DNA from: Macrotrachela quadricornifera
Lineage: Eukaryota; Rotifera; Eurotatoria; Philodinida; Philodinidae
Direction: 5' to 3'
DNA: 64,000 bases
NCBI GenBank assembly: GCA_022393335.1
Contig: JAJEKB010020415.1
Span: 1-64,000 of the forward strand
The notes under the pieces were generated by a model that was not told the origin of the DNA, made no database searches, and saw nothing but the letters and a program-made list of their open reading frames with translations. Of the stretch, positions 12,560 to 23,455 are shown piece after piece (position 1 is the stretch's first letter; each line of letters begins with the position of its first letter). A program made the translations under genes and the position numbers.

Positions 12560-13530
12560 TTTACACAGTTGGAAATAATATTATTCCAAGGGAGATATCA
12601 CTATAATTTTAAATGGACGACATAATGATTTTTGTATCAGAAGACAACTCAACAAAAATGGGGCTTATCAATACTAAATAGTAAAGGTTATGAAAACTTT
12701 TTACTATTGGACTTAAGAAACTTTCAGAAATTTTGCGCTATCTTGTAGTGGAAAAGTAAGGTGACAGTAATTCTAAAATGAAGTAAAATGTTTTTCTTTG
12801 CATATTTTTGCATGGTTAAATAGAGGCTATCGAGCGCTACAAAACTTTGTATATGAAAAATTTTTTGAGTAATTTTTTTCTGATAAAAAATTCACAAAAC
12901 TGTTTGGAAAACGTCTAAAAACATTTAAAAAAGTCAGATTTTTTATATGGATGAAAAATACTTGGGTCTTCAAAAAATTAGCTTTTTTTGATTGTTTTTA
13001 CTCTTTCAAGTGTTTCGAAATATACTCATACGATACAGCGTAAAAAAACTACATCGAATGAATGTGTTTTCAACGTCTCACATAAGGATACTAATGAAAC
13101 ACAACTGAATTTAGTGTAAAAAAGATCACTTTTTTCCTTATGTAGCCTGGAAAAAATACAGGTTATCTTGGTACATTTTTTTAGACAGTTTTCACTAAAT
13201 TTTAACCCAACAATTCTGTTTAAAAATTTTTCATATATAAAGTTTTGTAGAGCTCGACAAGCTCTCTCGAACCATGTAAAAATAACCAAAAAACATTTTA
13301 CTTCACTTTTGAATTACTGGTATCGTATTTTTTCACTGCAACAAAGCACCAAATTTCTGAAAGTTTCTTAAGTTCGATATTAAAGTTTTCATAACCCATA
13401 TTATTAAGTATCAATAAACTCTTTTTTTTAACGAGCTTTCTTCTGATATAAAATTCATTATATCTTCTACTTGAAATTATAGTGGTACTCCTCTGGAATA
13501 ATATTATTTCCAACCGTGTAGATATAATGA
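12560..13530. mobile_element. ~970-bp foldback element with ~400-bp inverted arms
   Basis: The left arm (about 12560-12970) and right arm (about 13100-13530) are inverted copies. Both contain TTGGAAATAATATTATTCCA near the outer edge, then ACTTAAGAAACTTTCAGAAA and GAAGTAAAATGTTTTT, and end in CTACAAAACTTTRTATATG-type sequence. The arms differ by many substitutions, so they are old. Short open frames on both strands are arm shadows. No transposase is present. A target duplication could not be identified. Confidence 0.75.
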
Positions 13531-13609
13531 TAAAATGGTTTTTCTCAAGATAATATCATTGCGATATAATCGTTCCATCCTCATAAAGTGTGTACTATCT
13601 TAATTCCTG

Positions 13610-13790
13610 TTGTAAAGATAGGCTCTATTTCTCTCCTCTGATTTTCTATGAAAAAGAACCACAGAATAAATAACTAAATAAAGTGAAGTAGTGCGAAAGT
13701 AAGGAAAAGTTTCTAACAATAAAATAACAAACTGAACCACATCAAAATATGATAATTTATCGGTCAGTTCTTTTTGACTCATCGAATATA
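13610..13790 (-). pseudogene. Relic of a Jockey-like reverse transcriptase (thumb region)
   Basis: The minus-strand translation resembles residues of the retrotransposon at 54446-57272 just downstream of its RT core. SLYLVIYSVVLFHRKSEERN lines up with HFIWLFSLWFFFTEKQKRNI, and the nucleotide text also matches (AAAAAGAACCA...AAATAACTAAATAAA against AAAAAGAACCA...AAATAACCAAATAAA). Only about 60 codons remain, outside any longer frame. It is a small decayed fragment of a related non-LTR element. Confidence 0.55.
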
Positions 13791-14407
13791 TCTCGACTGG
13801 CCAACTCTCCTTGAGCGTACATTTTATCCATAAGTAAACCTCTTTAAGATTGACAAAAGTTTAAAGATAATCGATGCTTGGTAAGTTTGAGCTCAAACAT
13901 TGATATTTTTAGCGTATTTTTTCTGCAGGAACTTAGCTTTGAATCAAAATCATATTTTCACAATTTGTCTTGAAACTTTGTCTGTATAAAGAACTTATCT
14001 AGGCTAGTTTATAGGAAAATTTTTCGACTGTTTGACCAATATTCTTTTAAGTTTTTTGAAATATAGAAGTATTCTTATGGGTTATACTATATAAAACATG
14101 TTTTTTTTAAAGCGATATTTCAGAGGTACATAATACAAATAGTCTAATATGCTTTGCTAGAAATTAATTTAAGTGAGATCTTAATGAAAACAAACTTTAA
14201 GATTTAAATTTAAAAGTACGATTTTGATTAAAAACTGAGTTTCTGCAGAAATTTTTACCAGATGTTTGATATTTAGTCCTAACATGTAATCAAGAGTTCG
14301 AATGATTTTAAGTTTTTGCTAATGTTATTGAGATCTATATATAAACAAAATATAAATTTCATTGATGTTGATCAGTTTGGAATGTTCTCTCATTACTTCA
14401 ATTCTAT

Positions 14408-15344
14408 TCAAAATCCATATGTTCGGTAGTATTTCTCGATAAAGTTTTTTTTCTCAACTTTGATATTATTGATTTAAAATAGTATTTAATAAAGATAAAT
14501 TTCAATTCAAATTACCTTGCCGTAGTTTTAGAAATAAATCCATACTTTCCAACAGTATTTCATATTTGACAGGTGTTATTTCATTTTCAGTTCGTTTAAC
14601 ACCATTTATCCAGCCAAATTGAACAACATTACTTAACATTAAATCATGTAAATTTTGTGTATTCGGAATATTATTTTGTTTCAACAATTGAAACAAACTT
14701 TGACGATAATATTTCCATAATGCTCGAAATAATATTGATTGATTATTATTCATTTGTTCATTCATTACTTTTGCACCAATATAAGCTGAATATTTTTCAA
14801 TTGATTTTAAACCATCATGTGTAATTGAAAACCACAGATCATTAAAGACATTTGTTTCTTTTAAACATTTATCATCAATTCCATCAAACAGAAATTGTAA
14901 AACAATTGATAATATTGGAGAATTTTTCATAAATTTATTTCCATATTGAGCTGTACGAGTCAAAACATGTTCGTACCAAGGAGGATTTTCTTTATTTTTA
15001 TACCCTTTAAGAAACAAATAAAACCATTGATTTGATAAACTGTATTGCGTTTCCCATTTTAGTTCAAAATTTTCTTTTAATAATTTTATTAATTCACTAT
15101 TACTGTTATTCATTTGTTCATTATAAATTTTTGGATTAATATCCTCCTTATATTTTATCAATGATTGACAACCATTTTCTAACAAATCATTTATAATATT
15201 ATTTTTGCGCTCAACATTATCTTTATCATTCAAAGCAAGACATTGTGCAATTTTGTTTTTAATCAATTTAAATGTTCCTTCATTATAACGAATGTTAATT
15301 TTTTCTAAAATAATAATAACAAAAATCTTTAATAAATTCAGCAA
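14408..15344 (-). CDS. Unrecognised internally duplicated protein (5' end unresolved)
   Basis: A 280-codon open stretch (14502-15344) with real-gene composition but no ATG at its start. I do not recognise the family. The protein is rich in Asn, Lys and Leu and predicted mostly helical. The motif NEQMNN occurs twice, exactly 120 residues apart (75 and 195 of the open frame), each preceded by a similar ND-L-...-L-K-Y/I-... segment and followed ~50-60 residues later by Q-Y/F-G, so the protein is an internal tandem duplication. At the 3' end CAAG|GTAAT at 14515 is a good donor; an acceptor at 14458 gives a 58-bp intron, then 16 codons to a TGA at 14410-14408. At the 5' end the frame continues upstream of 15344 without ATG. 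A mini-exon with ATG at 15436-15438 would join only across a 37-bp intron, so the start is uncertain. Confidence 0.6.
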
Positions 15345-15438
15345 CTTTCTTTCTGAGGAAGATTTTAAACTAAAATGGCATGAAATTTATTTTAATTAAT
15401 TTTTACTTTCTCGAAAATAAATACTTGGAAGGTATCAT

Positions 15439-16693
15439 GTATACAGAAAATTAGAAAATTAGATATAAAAAAAAGTATTTTTCACTAATACATCATTTAC
15501 AGTCTACAAATGAAATCTATTATTGCATTTTCCCAAAAGATTTATCTATGTTCTTTATCTACACCACTTATCATCCTCTGAATATTTTCGTTTGACTTTT
15601 TACCTAGCATCATTTTCTTATAAATTATTTTTGGCTTTTCAGTTCAAGAATCTTAATAGAATACATGTGAGATACTCTGTCCATGTATTTTATGGCTACA
15701 TCCTTCTTAAATGATCTGTTAATGAACAACATTTCAATTGAAATAATAATATTCGATCTAGAAATTCTTCCTTTTCACTTATTCATTTTTTGATAATTTG
15801 AGCTTTCAAATCAAAATAAAATTATTATTCGAAAAATGCAAAACTTTGTTAATAAAAATTTTACCAGTATAATTGTTAAGTTAATTCTCAATGAAATCAT
15901 TATTTAATTGAATGAAATTGTTCAAAACAATCATTTTATTTTTATGAGGCAACATTTCATATTATTAGATGACCACATGTCCTCTATTAATATATTTGTT
16001 CTTGCTATGATAATTAAAAAATAATTCCTTTCATTACTTCTGTGGCAACAAATCAAGAGATTCAATTCCCCTATACTTCATCTTTTGATTAGAAGTAAAT
16101 TTTTGATGAGATATGAGAAACCCAAAAAGGATTAGTTTTCTTGAGTTTTCATTTCTAAGATTTTGAATTTTTAAGATATGGTCAAAGGAAATGAAAACGA
16201 AGTGGTCAATGAATGATTTTTTGGGAAGAGTGAAAAACCAAAGACTGAATTGTATTTCATTCTTATGTTCTACCTGTCCAATTTATTTTGACTTAAGATG
16301 TCGATCAAATTCTATCGATAATGTTTCTGCTGTATCGTTTGAGTCTACAGCACACAGAATATTCTCTTCTTATTTTCGATACCATTTCAATCCATAACAA
16401 TATTTGATGAACGAGGATGACATACTATCTGTCTTGTTGCTTTTCTACTCGTTTGTCAGCATGCCGTGTTGTTCTAGTAATGAAGACTATGCACTCAAAT
16501 TCCATCTTCCGTGCTCGTCTACTTATATGCTCCTCCTATTCTCTTTTGTGTATAATTTATGACATGAAATCGCTCTTATTTTTATTTGATCTTATATAAA
16601 ACATTACAGTAGTAAGATGTAGAGGTAGCATTTTAACTTTACTTTTAAAGTTATGGTTAAAGTAAAAACATGTTAAACTTTAATTAATTCCAG
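15439..16693. other. Gene-free spacer
   Basis: No supportable gene. Short plus-strand frames at 15523, 16191 and 16417 show no domain, signal or splice context. The stretch contains the upstream region of the minus-strand gene at 14408-15344. Confidence 0.4.
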
Positions 16694-17039
16694 TAGTGTC
16701 AAACTTGAAAGTTGAATTCAAGTACTCAACTATTACTTCAAGTATTCAACTACTCAACTTTTCAACTATTCAAGTATTCAACTTTTCAACTATACATGTC
16801 TTTCCCTTTACCAGCGATCCACCAACACCATAAGCTCGCTCTGTGTGCTGTTGGTACGCCCTTCTCCAGCATTTAGCCCTCACCCTCAGCTGATCCTGTG
16901 TGATGTTGGTACACCCTATTCCAGGATTTCGCCCTCACCCGCAGGCGGCTCTATGAGGTTCTGCGCCTCGAATGTGCTCCCTCTCCCTCTTTGAATACTT
17001 GAATAGTTGAATACTTGAATTCAAGTTTCAAGTATTACA
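16694..17039. mobile_element. Foldback element with TCAACTATTCAAG-type arms and GC-rich core
   Basis: The left arm (16694-16795) is built of short tandem words such as CAAGTATTCAACTATTCAAC. The right arm (16990-17039) is the inverted form, GAATACTTGAATAGTTGAAT. Both arms have outer edges in the form ACTTGAA..TTGAATTCAAGTA. The core (about 16800-16985) is strikingly GC-rich against its surroundings and contains GCCCTCACCCTCAGC and GTTGGTACGCCC/GTTGGTACACCC repeats. A related element with the same kind of arms and core lies at 38146-38522. Confidence 0.65.
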
Positions 17040-17561
17040 TATATGAACAGATACGAGGAAGATATGATGAACTTATTTGAAAACATAGTAAATAATATTA
17101 ACAATAGTTTTAGTAAATTTACTATGAGATCTAATTTAACAAAAGTATCAGATTTATTCTATTTATATGAAAATGAAAATGTTGTCTGCTTTATTGTGTG
17201 CTAATCTATTGTATTTTTATATGATCCTCATTTATTTGCCATGTTCTTAGATGTTTTATCATCTGTACAGTAATATATTACTAAATAGAGTATGCTTTTT
17301 TAATTGAAGTTTCAAGAAATCTGAAAATATATAGACGAAATCTATTCAAACAATTACTCTTTCACACCAAGTATATATCAGTAATGTGTCAATAGTGTCC
17401 GGTAAGTATTGTCTTCTGTACCTATTAGATTTTGGCCATCAGAATGAGTCTATACTTGTACAAATAATGACAATTGTTTATATCTAATGACAACCATGAT
17501 TTTCTGCTTCCTCATTAACTAATTGTCTAATAAGAGCACATACCTTCATTCTAATATCAAG

Positions 17562-19031
17562 CAGAGCCCGTCACAGGGCACTTTTTTGTGCCCTGCCCTG
17601 CCCTGAAATTTGCTCAGGGAAAAATTTTTCACCCTGTCCTGCCCTGAGGGTAGGGCGTTTCATTTGATCTCGCTAATTAATATAGTTGCTGATATGTTAA
17701 AAGTATATAGCCATTTTCAGGTTAAATACATATATGTTATTTACATTAATTCGAAAAAAATGTTATACATAAACTGGGATCATCATAGAAGAAGTCTAGT
17801 ACATTTAAGCATAAAAAACAATCCAAAACATCACAGGAGGAAAATGCAAGTATTAGAAAAAAAATATTGAAATAGTAAATAACCATAGTAAGTTGTTTTG
17901 TTACATGAACGCGCATTATTCAACGTATTCCCTTCTTGCTTTTATCCATCCTTTTCTATATAAATATAGACTAAATTGCGTCCAATAAAATCATAAAAAA
18001 TGCCACAATCACATCCATTAAAAACAGTCCTAATCGAACTTTTTTATTCAAGCGCTTGCTAAGGCTTGAGTTCAACATGTGTCCGTACTGAATGCCTCTC
18101 GACCTACAGAAAAGTGCTTGAACGCTTGCGTGGGTCATGTGTCTAGATCAAGACAGTCATGTACTGAACTTCTGGCGATCAGAGGAAGGAATAGCTTAGA
18201 AATAATCAATTCAAATAAAATAATCACGACTTTTCTGTCCGAGATCAAATGACGATCCTTAGTGTTTATAATATTAAAGCTGGACTACTGATCGGGATTG
18301 TCTTTCCACTGTCTTTCTTATAATATTCATTTTTTCAAACTATCAATTTTTACTGGTAAATGATCATTGTGAACGTTAATTAACAAAAAAAAGAAAGAAC
18401 AGAAGCTAGTTCGCAATGATATCAACTAGATTATATTTATTAACTTATCATGCTTGGGTATAGATGTGAGAATGGATGCGTAGTCGTCTATCAGTAAATT
18501 GACTCTAACTCATTCAAAACTTGATGAAAATAGCAATCACTACATACCGTTCGATGCGCCTCAAAAAGCTCTACTATATAGTAACTTTGGTTTTTCATGT
18601 CTGAATAGATTACCTTGTGCGAGAAGGACTATTAAACGCTGTGATCATGGCTTTTGTTGCACTCTAAGTGCTTGGTTGATCAAGAAACACAAGCGCTTGA
18701 ACAAGAGCTCAACTACATGAATAAGAATAATAAGCGATGAAACAAAAATCACAAACACTTCAGTTTTTTTAGTGGTCTCCAGTCTTTACTCAAGATGTGT
18801 CCAGAGCGCATGACATTCAGTCTTAAGAAACCTAAAAATGTCATGCACTTGCTAAAAGAAGTTCGGCTAGGACCACTTATCTTGACCAACTAATAACCAC
18901 ATCTATTACAAATGATCATGATATCACTGTTATTAGGTCAAAAACTTCGAAGATAGTGCTTATTGTAGAAAACAGTAATCAGGGCATCAGGGCAAAAACT
19001 TCTACCCTGCCCTGCCCTGTGACGGTCTCTG
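17562..19031. mobile_element. Non-autonomous hAT-like element with perfect 8-bp target duplication (copy B)
   Basis: The left end CAGAGCCCGTCACAGGGCA and the inverted right end CAGAGACCGTCACAGGGCA differ at one base. The flanks are identical: ATATCAAG at 17554-17561 and at 19032-19039. The subterminal zones carry CCCTGCCCTG clusters (17570-17660 and 18985-19022), as in copy A at 807-2336. The middle contains many CGCTTG/CAAGCG words (18045-18140 and 18660-18710) and no transposase frame. The exact duplication shows this copy inserted more recently than copy A. Confidence 0.88.
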
Positions 19032-20154
19032 ATATCAAGTCTATTTAAGACAAATGTAATGAATTTTTGTAAAAGATACAGAAAATTTTATTCTATTTTA
19101 AATTCATATTGATAAAAATGGAAAGATCAGATAGATTAATAGTCGATCATTGCTTTTGAATGAACTTATGTTCAATCTAAAATGTTCTCATATTAAATAA
19201 TTTTTCATGATTTTATTCAGTTTTATATTGTTAGACATCTGCATTTTTTGAGAGATAAAACATTACTCTGGAAATATATGCTATATTGTAATAAACAAGA
19301 GAAAGATTGGCAAAAGAAATATCATGAAATCCCAAAATGATTGTCTCATGTTTTGTTTCACATATATTTGTAGGAAGTTCTACATAATTTGCATGAATGT
19401 ATTCCAATTGAAAAATAATAAATACCTTCAAACATTTATGCACTATGCTCAATACAGTGTGATTCATAGTGCCTCTAAGTAGGTTTTTCATTTCAGCCAC
19501 GGGAAAAACGATTGGAACAAATGAGAATAGATTAAATTATACAGACTTTGTAGCATTTTTCATGATGTGTCTTTTAAAAAGACTGAGATTTTACTATTTT
19601 TTCTTCAGAATTGATGCGTATGGAAAGTAGAACATGTTGCAATTATTTGTAAGCACCTGATATTAGTTTTTTTGTTGTCTAACTTCATCTGTACTAAACT
19701 GATAAGCGGTAGGAAAGTCTTTATGAAAACGTCAAACTATGTTAGATCATATTGCGAACTTCTGAAGCAATCAAATATTTTTGTTGAAAACCGCAATGCC
19801 TGAACTAGATTTTTTGTATTAGTCACATTGTTCCAAAACGAATTTGAGATGCAAGAAAAGTCAACAATCAAATACATCTTAAGAAATTCTTACGATACTT
19901 TTGTAACTGAAGGATGCTGTATTTTTGAATTATTTTGAACGGTAAGGGCTATATTTGCACGAAACAATACATCAAAATGTAGTAGATCAAAAACTCTATT
20001 GATATAGTCTCTGCTAAATAGCTTTGGATCTATTTTTGATCTTTTAGTCTTAAAAAATTTGGAACCTGAATTTTTTTTGAAAAATTAAACCTTTTGCAAG
20101 TACTATCAATTTAAAAGAACATTAGTCGCCATTTCTAAAAATTATTAAATGAAC
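19032..20154. other. Gene-free spacer
   Basis: No supported feature. A 89-codon minus frame at 19231-19500 has no recognisable domain, and no splice partner could be found. Confidence 0.4.
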
Positions 20155-20645
20155 GGAAACAGTCAAGAATGTCCTTTTTAAAATGTCCTTTGCAATGTCC
20201 TCATGATGTTTCGTCCTTAAAAAAAATGTCCTCATCGAGAAATGTCCTTTTCAGCTAAACGTTGGAAAATGGTTCTCACCAATAATGTCCTTCAAAAAAA
20301 TGTCCTTCAAGAAGATGTCCTTCTAGCTGAATTTCTACTACATGATGAAAACACTAGTCGTTTTTGTAAATTCGTCACAATTGTTCTATTTTTATTTTAT
20401 TTCTCGTGTGCAACAAAAAAAGGAAGTCCATGAAGTAAGTCATTAATTGTTATTTGTTTTATGTGATATCGATCATAAAGTTCTTTCATTCACCGTTCAG
20501 CGATTCTGCGATTCGGTCGTTTTGTACGAGGTGGCATGCCAATATTTATTTGAATAAGTATACTATGAACCGTTTCAACTTCTTTTCGAATACCATCAAT
20601 AAATTTCTAATCATTCGGATGATTTGTATGTAAATGCGGTTTAAA

Positions 20646-22240
20646 CAAGGGGGAAACGACTGACTTTTGACTTTTTTGACTTCAATGACTTTATTGACTT
20701 AATTGATTGAAAAATGACTTTCATGACTTTAAAAGTCATCAAAGCCATCTATCTAAAAACTAATATATCTTGCTATACTCGAATGTTACCTTCAATTTTG
20801 ATATCCTTCAGTCTTATAAACAGTGAAGACAACATCGTCGGGGCAGCGGTAAAATATTTGGTGTTGGCAAGAATAATTTTTGGTGGGACAATTGCTGGAA
20901 AAAATCGTTTTAGGTATTCATTTTTGTCAAATTATTGGTTATTCCAAATATTTTTGCTGTGGCAACTGCCCTACCTTGCTTTGTTGGTGGCCCCTCAATG
21001 GAAGACAATCATAATTTCAATCTCTGTTCTCATCGTTCTCATAAAACGTTAAAAATGTAAGTGGAATTGAATCCAAAATTGACTATTTACAAGTAGGATT
21101 CGTTCAGAAACTTGTTCCAATATTTTTATTTTTATCTCAAGTACAACTCGATGAGCTCTATTCAATCATATAATTAGATTTTCCATAACTCAATGCATGT
21201 CTCAGAAAACATCACAATCTTGAAACTTCACTATTAAGATCTTGGAATTTATGAACTAACAATTGTTTTATGTGATCAATTTTATCAAGAAAATGATGTT
21301 GTTCGGGCCATATGAAAGAGAGATCCAACAAACTCTATAATCAACCCGAACAACACTATACTTTGTCCTTATAATAGTAGAGAAAACCTTTCTTGATTCA
21401 TTTTATACCAAAACTTAAAATTCAAATATTTCTCTCAAGGCGAGCCATCAGCAGCTAACATTTTAAACTTGTTAGTTTGGCGGTGAGAGTTTTCATTTGA
21501 TCCGAAAATGCGCCATTTTTCTCGTGGACAGTACAAACACCTCCATTGTTAGTTTGCTAAAAATCAGGGAAAATGTAACAAAAAACTTTGCTTTCCTATT
21601 CGTGATTTCAATCTGATTCCTGTAAATTTTTATATTTTGATTTTGACAACTCTTTAGTTTTTGAACTCGTCTCTCTCTCGTCACCATGAATGATGGTGAT
21701 GCCGAGAAACGAAATCTGAGTGAAAATGAAGGATCTCAATAAATGTGATGAAGTTGAGGATAAAATCAGACTGAATAACTGCATAACATCATAATCTAAC
21801 TGAAAAACTAATCCTCACTGAGAATCCTTTACATACGCTGTTATTACTTCTATTCTATCACTCAAATCTTCACCTTCATTCTCACCATCATCCTTAACTC
21901 CATTCATGTTTGCGTTGTTGTAGTTTTTGCTAGTTCTGAAGCTTTCAAAATGATATGACAATTTCGCCTATGGCATATATGTATCTTTTCGTTCCATCCG
22001 TTTTATATGCGTATGTCATTGAAAAAAAAGTAGACAAAAGTTGGAGAATGTGTCATCGAGATTGAAAAATATCACATTTCTTTATTCTTGATTAATAATT
22101 CTTTACAGATGATTTTCGTGACTTTCTTGACTTTTCTGGACTTAAAATGACTTTCTTGACCTAACCGACTTAAAGTGACTTCATTGACTTACTTGACTTT
22201 TATGATTTAAAAGTCACTTAAGTCAGTAGTTTCCCCCTTG
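20646..22240. mobile_element. Nested hAT-like element with perfect 8-bp target duplication
   Basis: The left end CAAGGGGGAAACGACTGACT and the inverted right end CAAGGGGGAAACTACTGACT differ at one base. The flanks are identical: GGTTTAAA at 20638-20645 and 22241-22248. Subterminal arrays of TGACTT/TTGACTT occur inside both ends (20655-20745 and 22110-22225). The interior contains a 112-codon frame (20714-21052) without transposase features, which I treat as chance. Its TIR differs from the CAGAG family at 807 and 17562, so it is a second hAT-like family. Confidence 0.88.
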
Positions 22241-22265
22241 GGTTTAAACCTGTGATTGTAACCTG

Positions 22266-23264
22266 ATGGATGCCTCAGAAAAAATGGCCCTCCCAGTATT
22301 TTTAAGTTTCTCCTCTATTATTCCTATAATTAAAATCTTATTTATTATCAAAAGTTAGCGCTTGAAATTCTCTACAAAATCATATATGACTAGACTGAAA
22401 AGCGGTTTTAGATACATTTGAAAAAAAGACGAAAACTAAAGGCATACAAGCAGAAGTAATTGGTAAATAATGGGTGTCTCATAATAAATGGCCGCACCTT
22501 ACATTTCTTATTTAATCTCTAAATACGTTTTATTAAAAAGACAAAATATACCATAAGATGCAGCGTGAAAAGCTCTACAATCTATAAACTAAAGTTTATT
22601 TTAATTGTATACTTTTTGTTTACAAAAAAGTAAAATTTTGTATGACGAATTTTCGTCATTGTGAAAAAAAATCATTTTTCTTACACGCATGAAAATTCCT
22701 TTTTCTTATTTTATCTTTTTTATCACCTGATATGTGTCCTGTAAAAAAATCAAAATACCCCGCAAGGTGTGGCGTGAAAATCTCTATAATTTATAAAGGA
22801 CGATTTATTTTGTTTGTGTCATTTTTTAAAGTTGAAAACAGCTTCAAATTTCATGCGGCCGATTTTCGCAACGACGAAAATCTGTCACACAGAATTGTTT
22901 CTTTTGAAAATAAAAATAACGCAATTAAAATAAACTTTACTTTATAGTTTGTAGAGCTTTTCATGCAGAATCTTAAGGTATATATTACTTTTTTCGTGAA
23001 ACGTATTTAAAGATTAAAATATGAAACACAAAAGTGCAACCGTATATTATTGGTGATATATTTACAAACTACATCTACTTGTATGTCTTTAGTTTTCGTC
23101 TTTTTTCAAATATATCTAAGACAGTTATTAGACGTAGTCATATGTGGTTTTGTATAGAATTTCAAGCAATATCTTTTGATAATAAAAAGAGCTTTAATCG
23201 TAGGAATAATAGAGGAGAAATCTCAAAAATACTGAGAGGACTATTTTTTCTCGAACACCCGTTA
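22266..23264. mobile_element. ~1-kb foldback element with ~380-bp arms
   Basis: The left arm (22266 to about 22680) and right arm (about 22930-23264) are inverted copies. The outer edges share AGAAAAAATGGCCCTCCCAG versus AGAAAAAATAGTCCTCTCAG. Deeper shared blocks are TTTCTCCTCTATTATTCCTA, CATATATGACTA versus CATATGACTA, AAAAGACGAAAACTAAA, and ATTTAATCT..AAATACGTTT. Near the centre is the GCAGCGTGAAAAGCTCTACA block shared with 5477-6078. A single arm of the same family lies at 43490-43745. No transposase is encoded. Confidence 0.75.
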
Positions 23265-23455
23265 GATAAAACCAAGGTCATAAGAAAAGGACATTCTTGA
23301 TGCAAAGGACGATTTTAAAAAGACGTTTTGATCAAGGACATTTTTGAGCAAGAATGTTTTCTCGAGGACCAAATCATAGGGACATTTTTGCGAGGATATT
23401 TTCTCAAGGATATTTTCATAAGGACATTATTACAAGGACATTGCTGCCATGATTC

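Larger units (their letters stand above)
20155..23455. mobile_element. Outer element with AATGTCCTT subterminal repeats, host of nested insertions
   Basis: The left arm (20160-20330) carries eight or more AATGTCC(TT) words. The right arm (23270-23450) carries the inverted word AAGGACATT repeatedly. AAATGAAC occurs just outside both arms (20147-20154 and 23456-23463), a candidate 8-bp target duplication. The immediate terminal sequences match only loosely, so the exact ends are inferred. Two other elements sit inside (20646-22240 and 22266-23264), leaving only ~490 and ~190 bp of its own sequence. The short open frames in the arms (20242-20433 and 23328-23528) are repeat read-through. Confidence 0.55.

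Noticed and set aside
20714..21052. 112-codon hydrophobic frame inside a hAT-like element
   Set aside because: It starts inside the TGACTT subterminal array, has no transposase motif and looks composition-driven.
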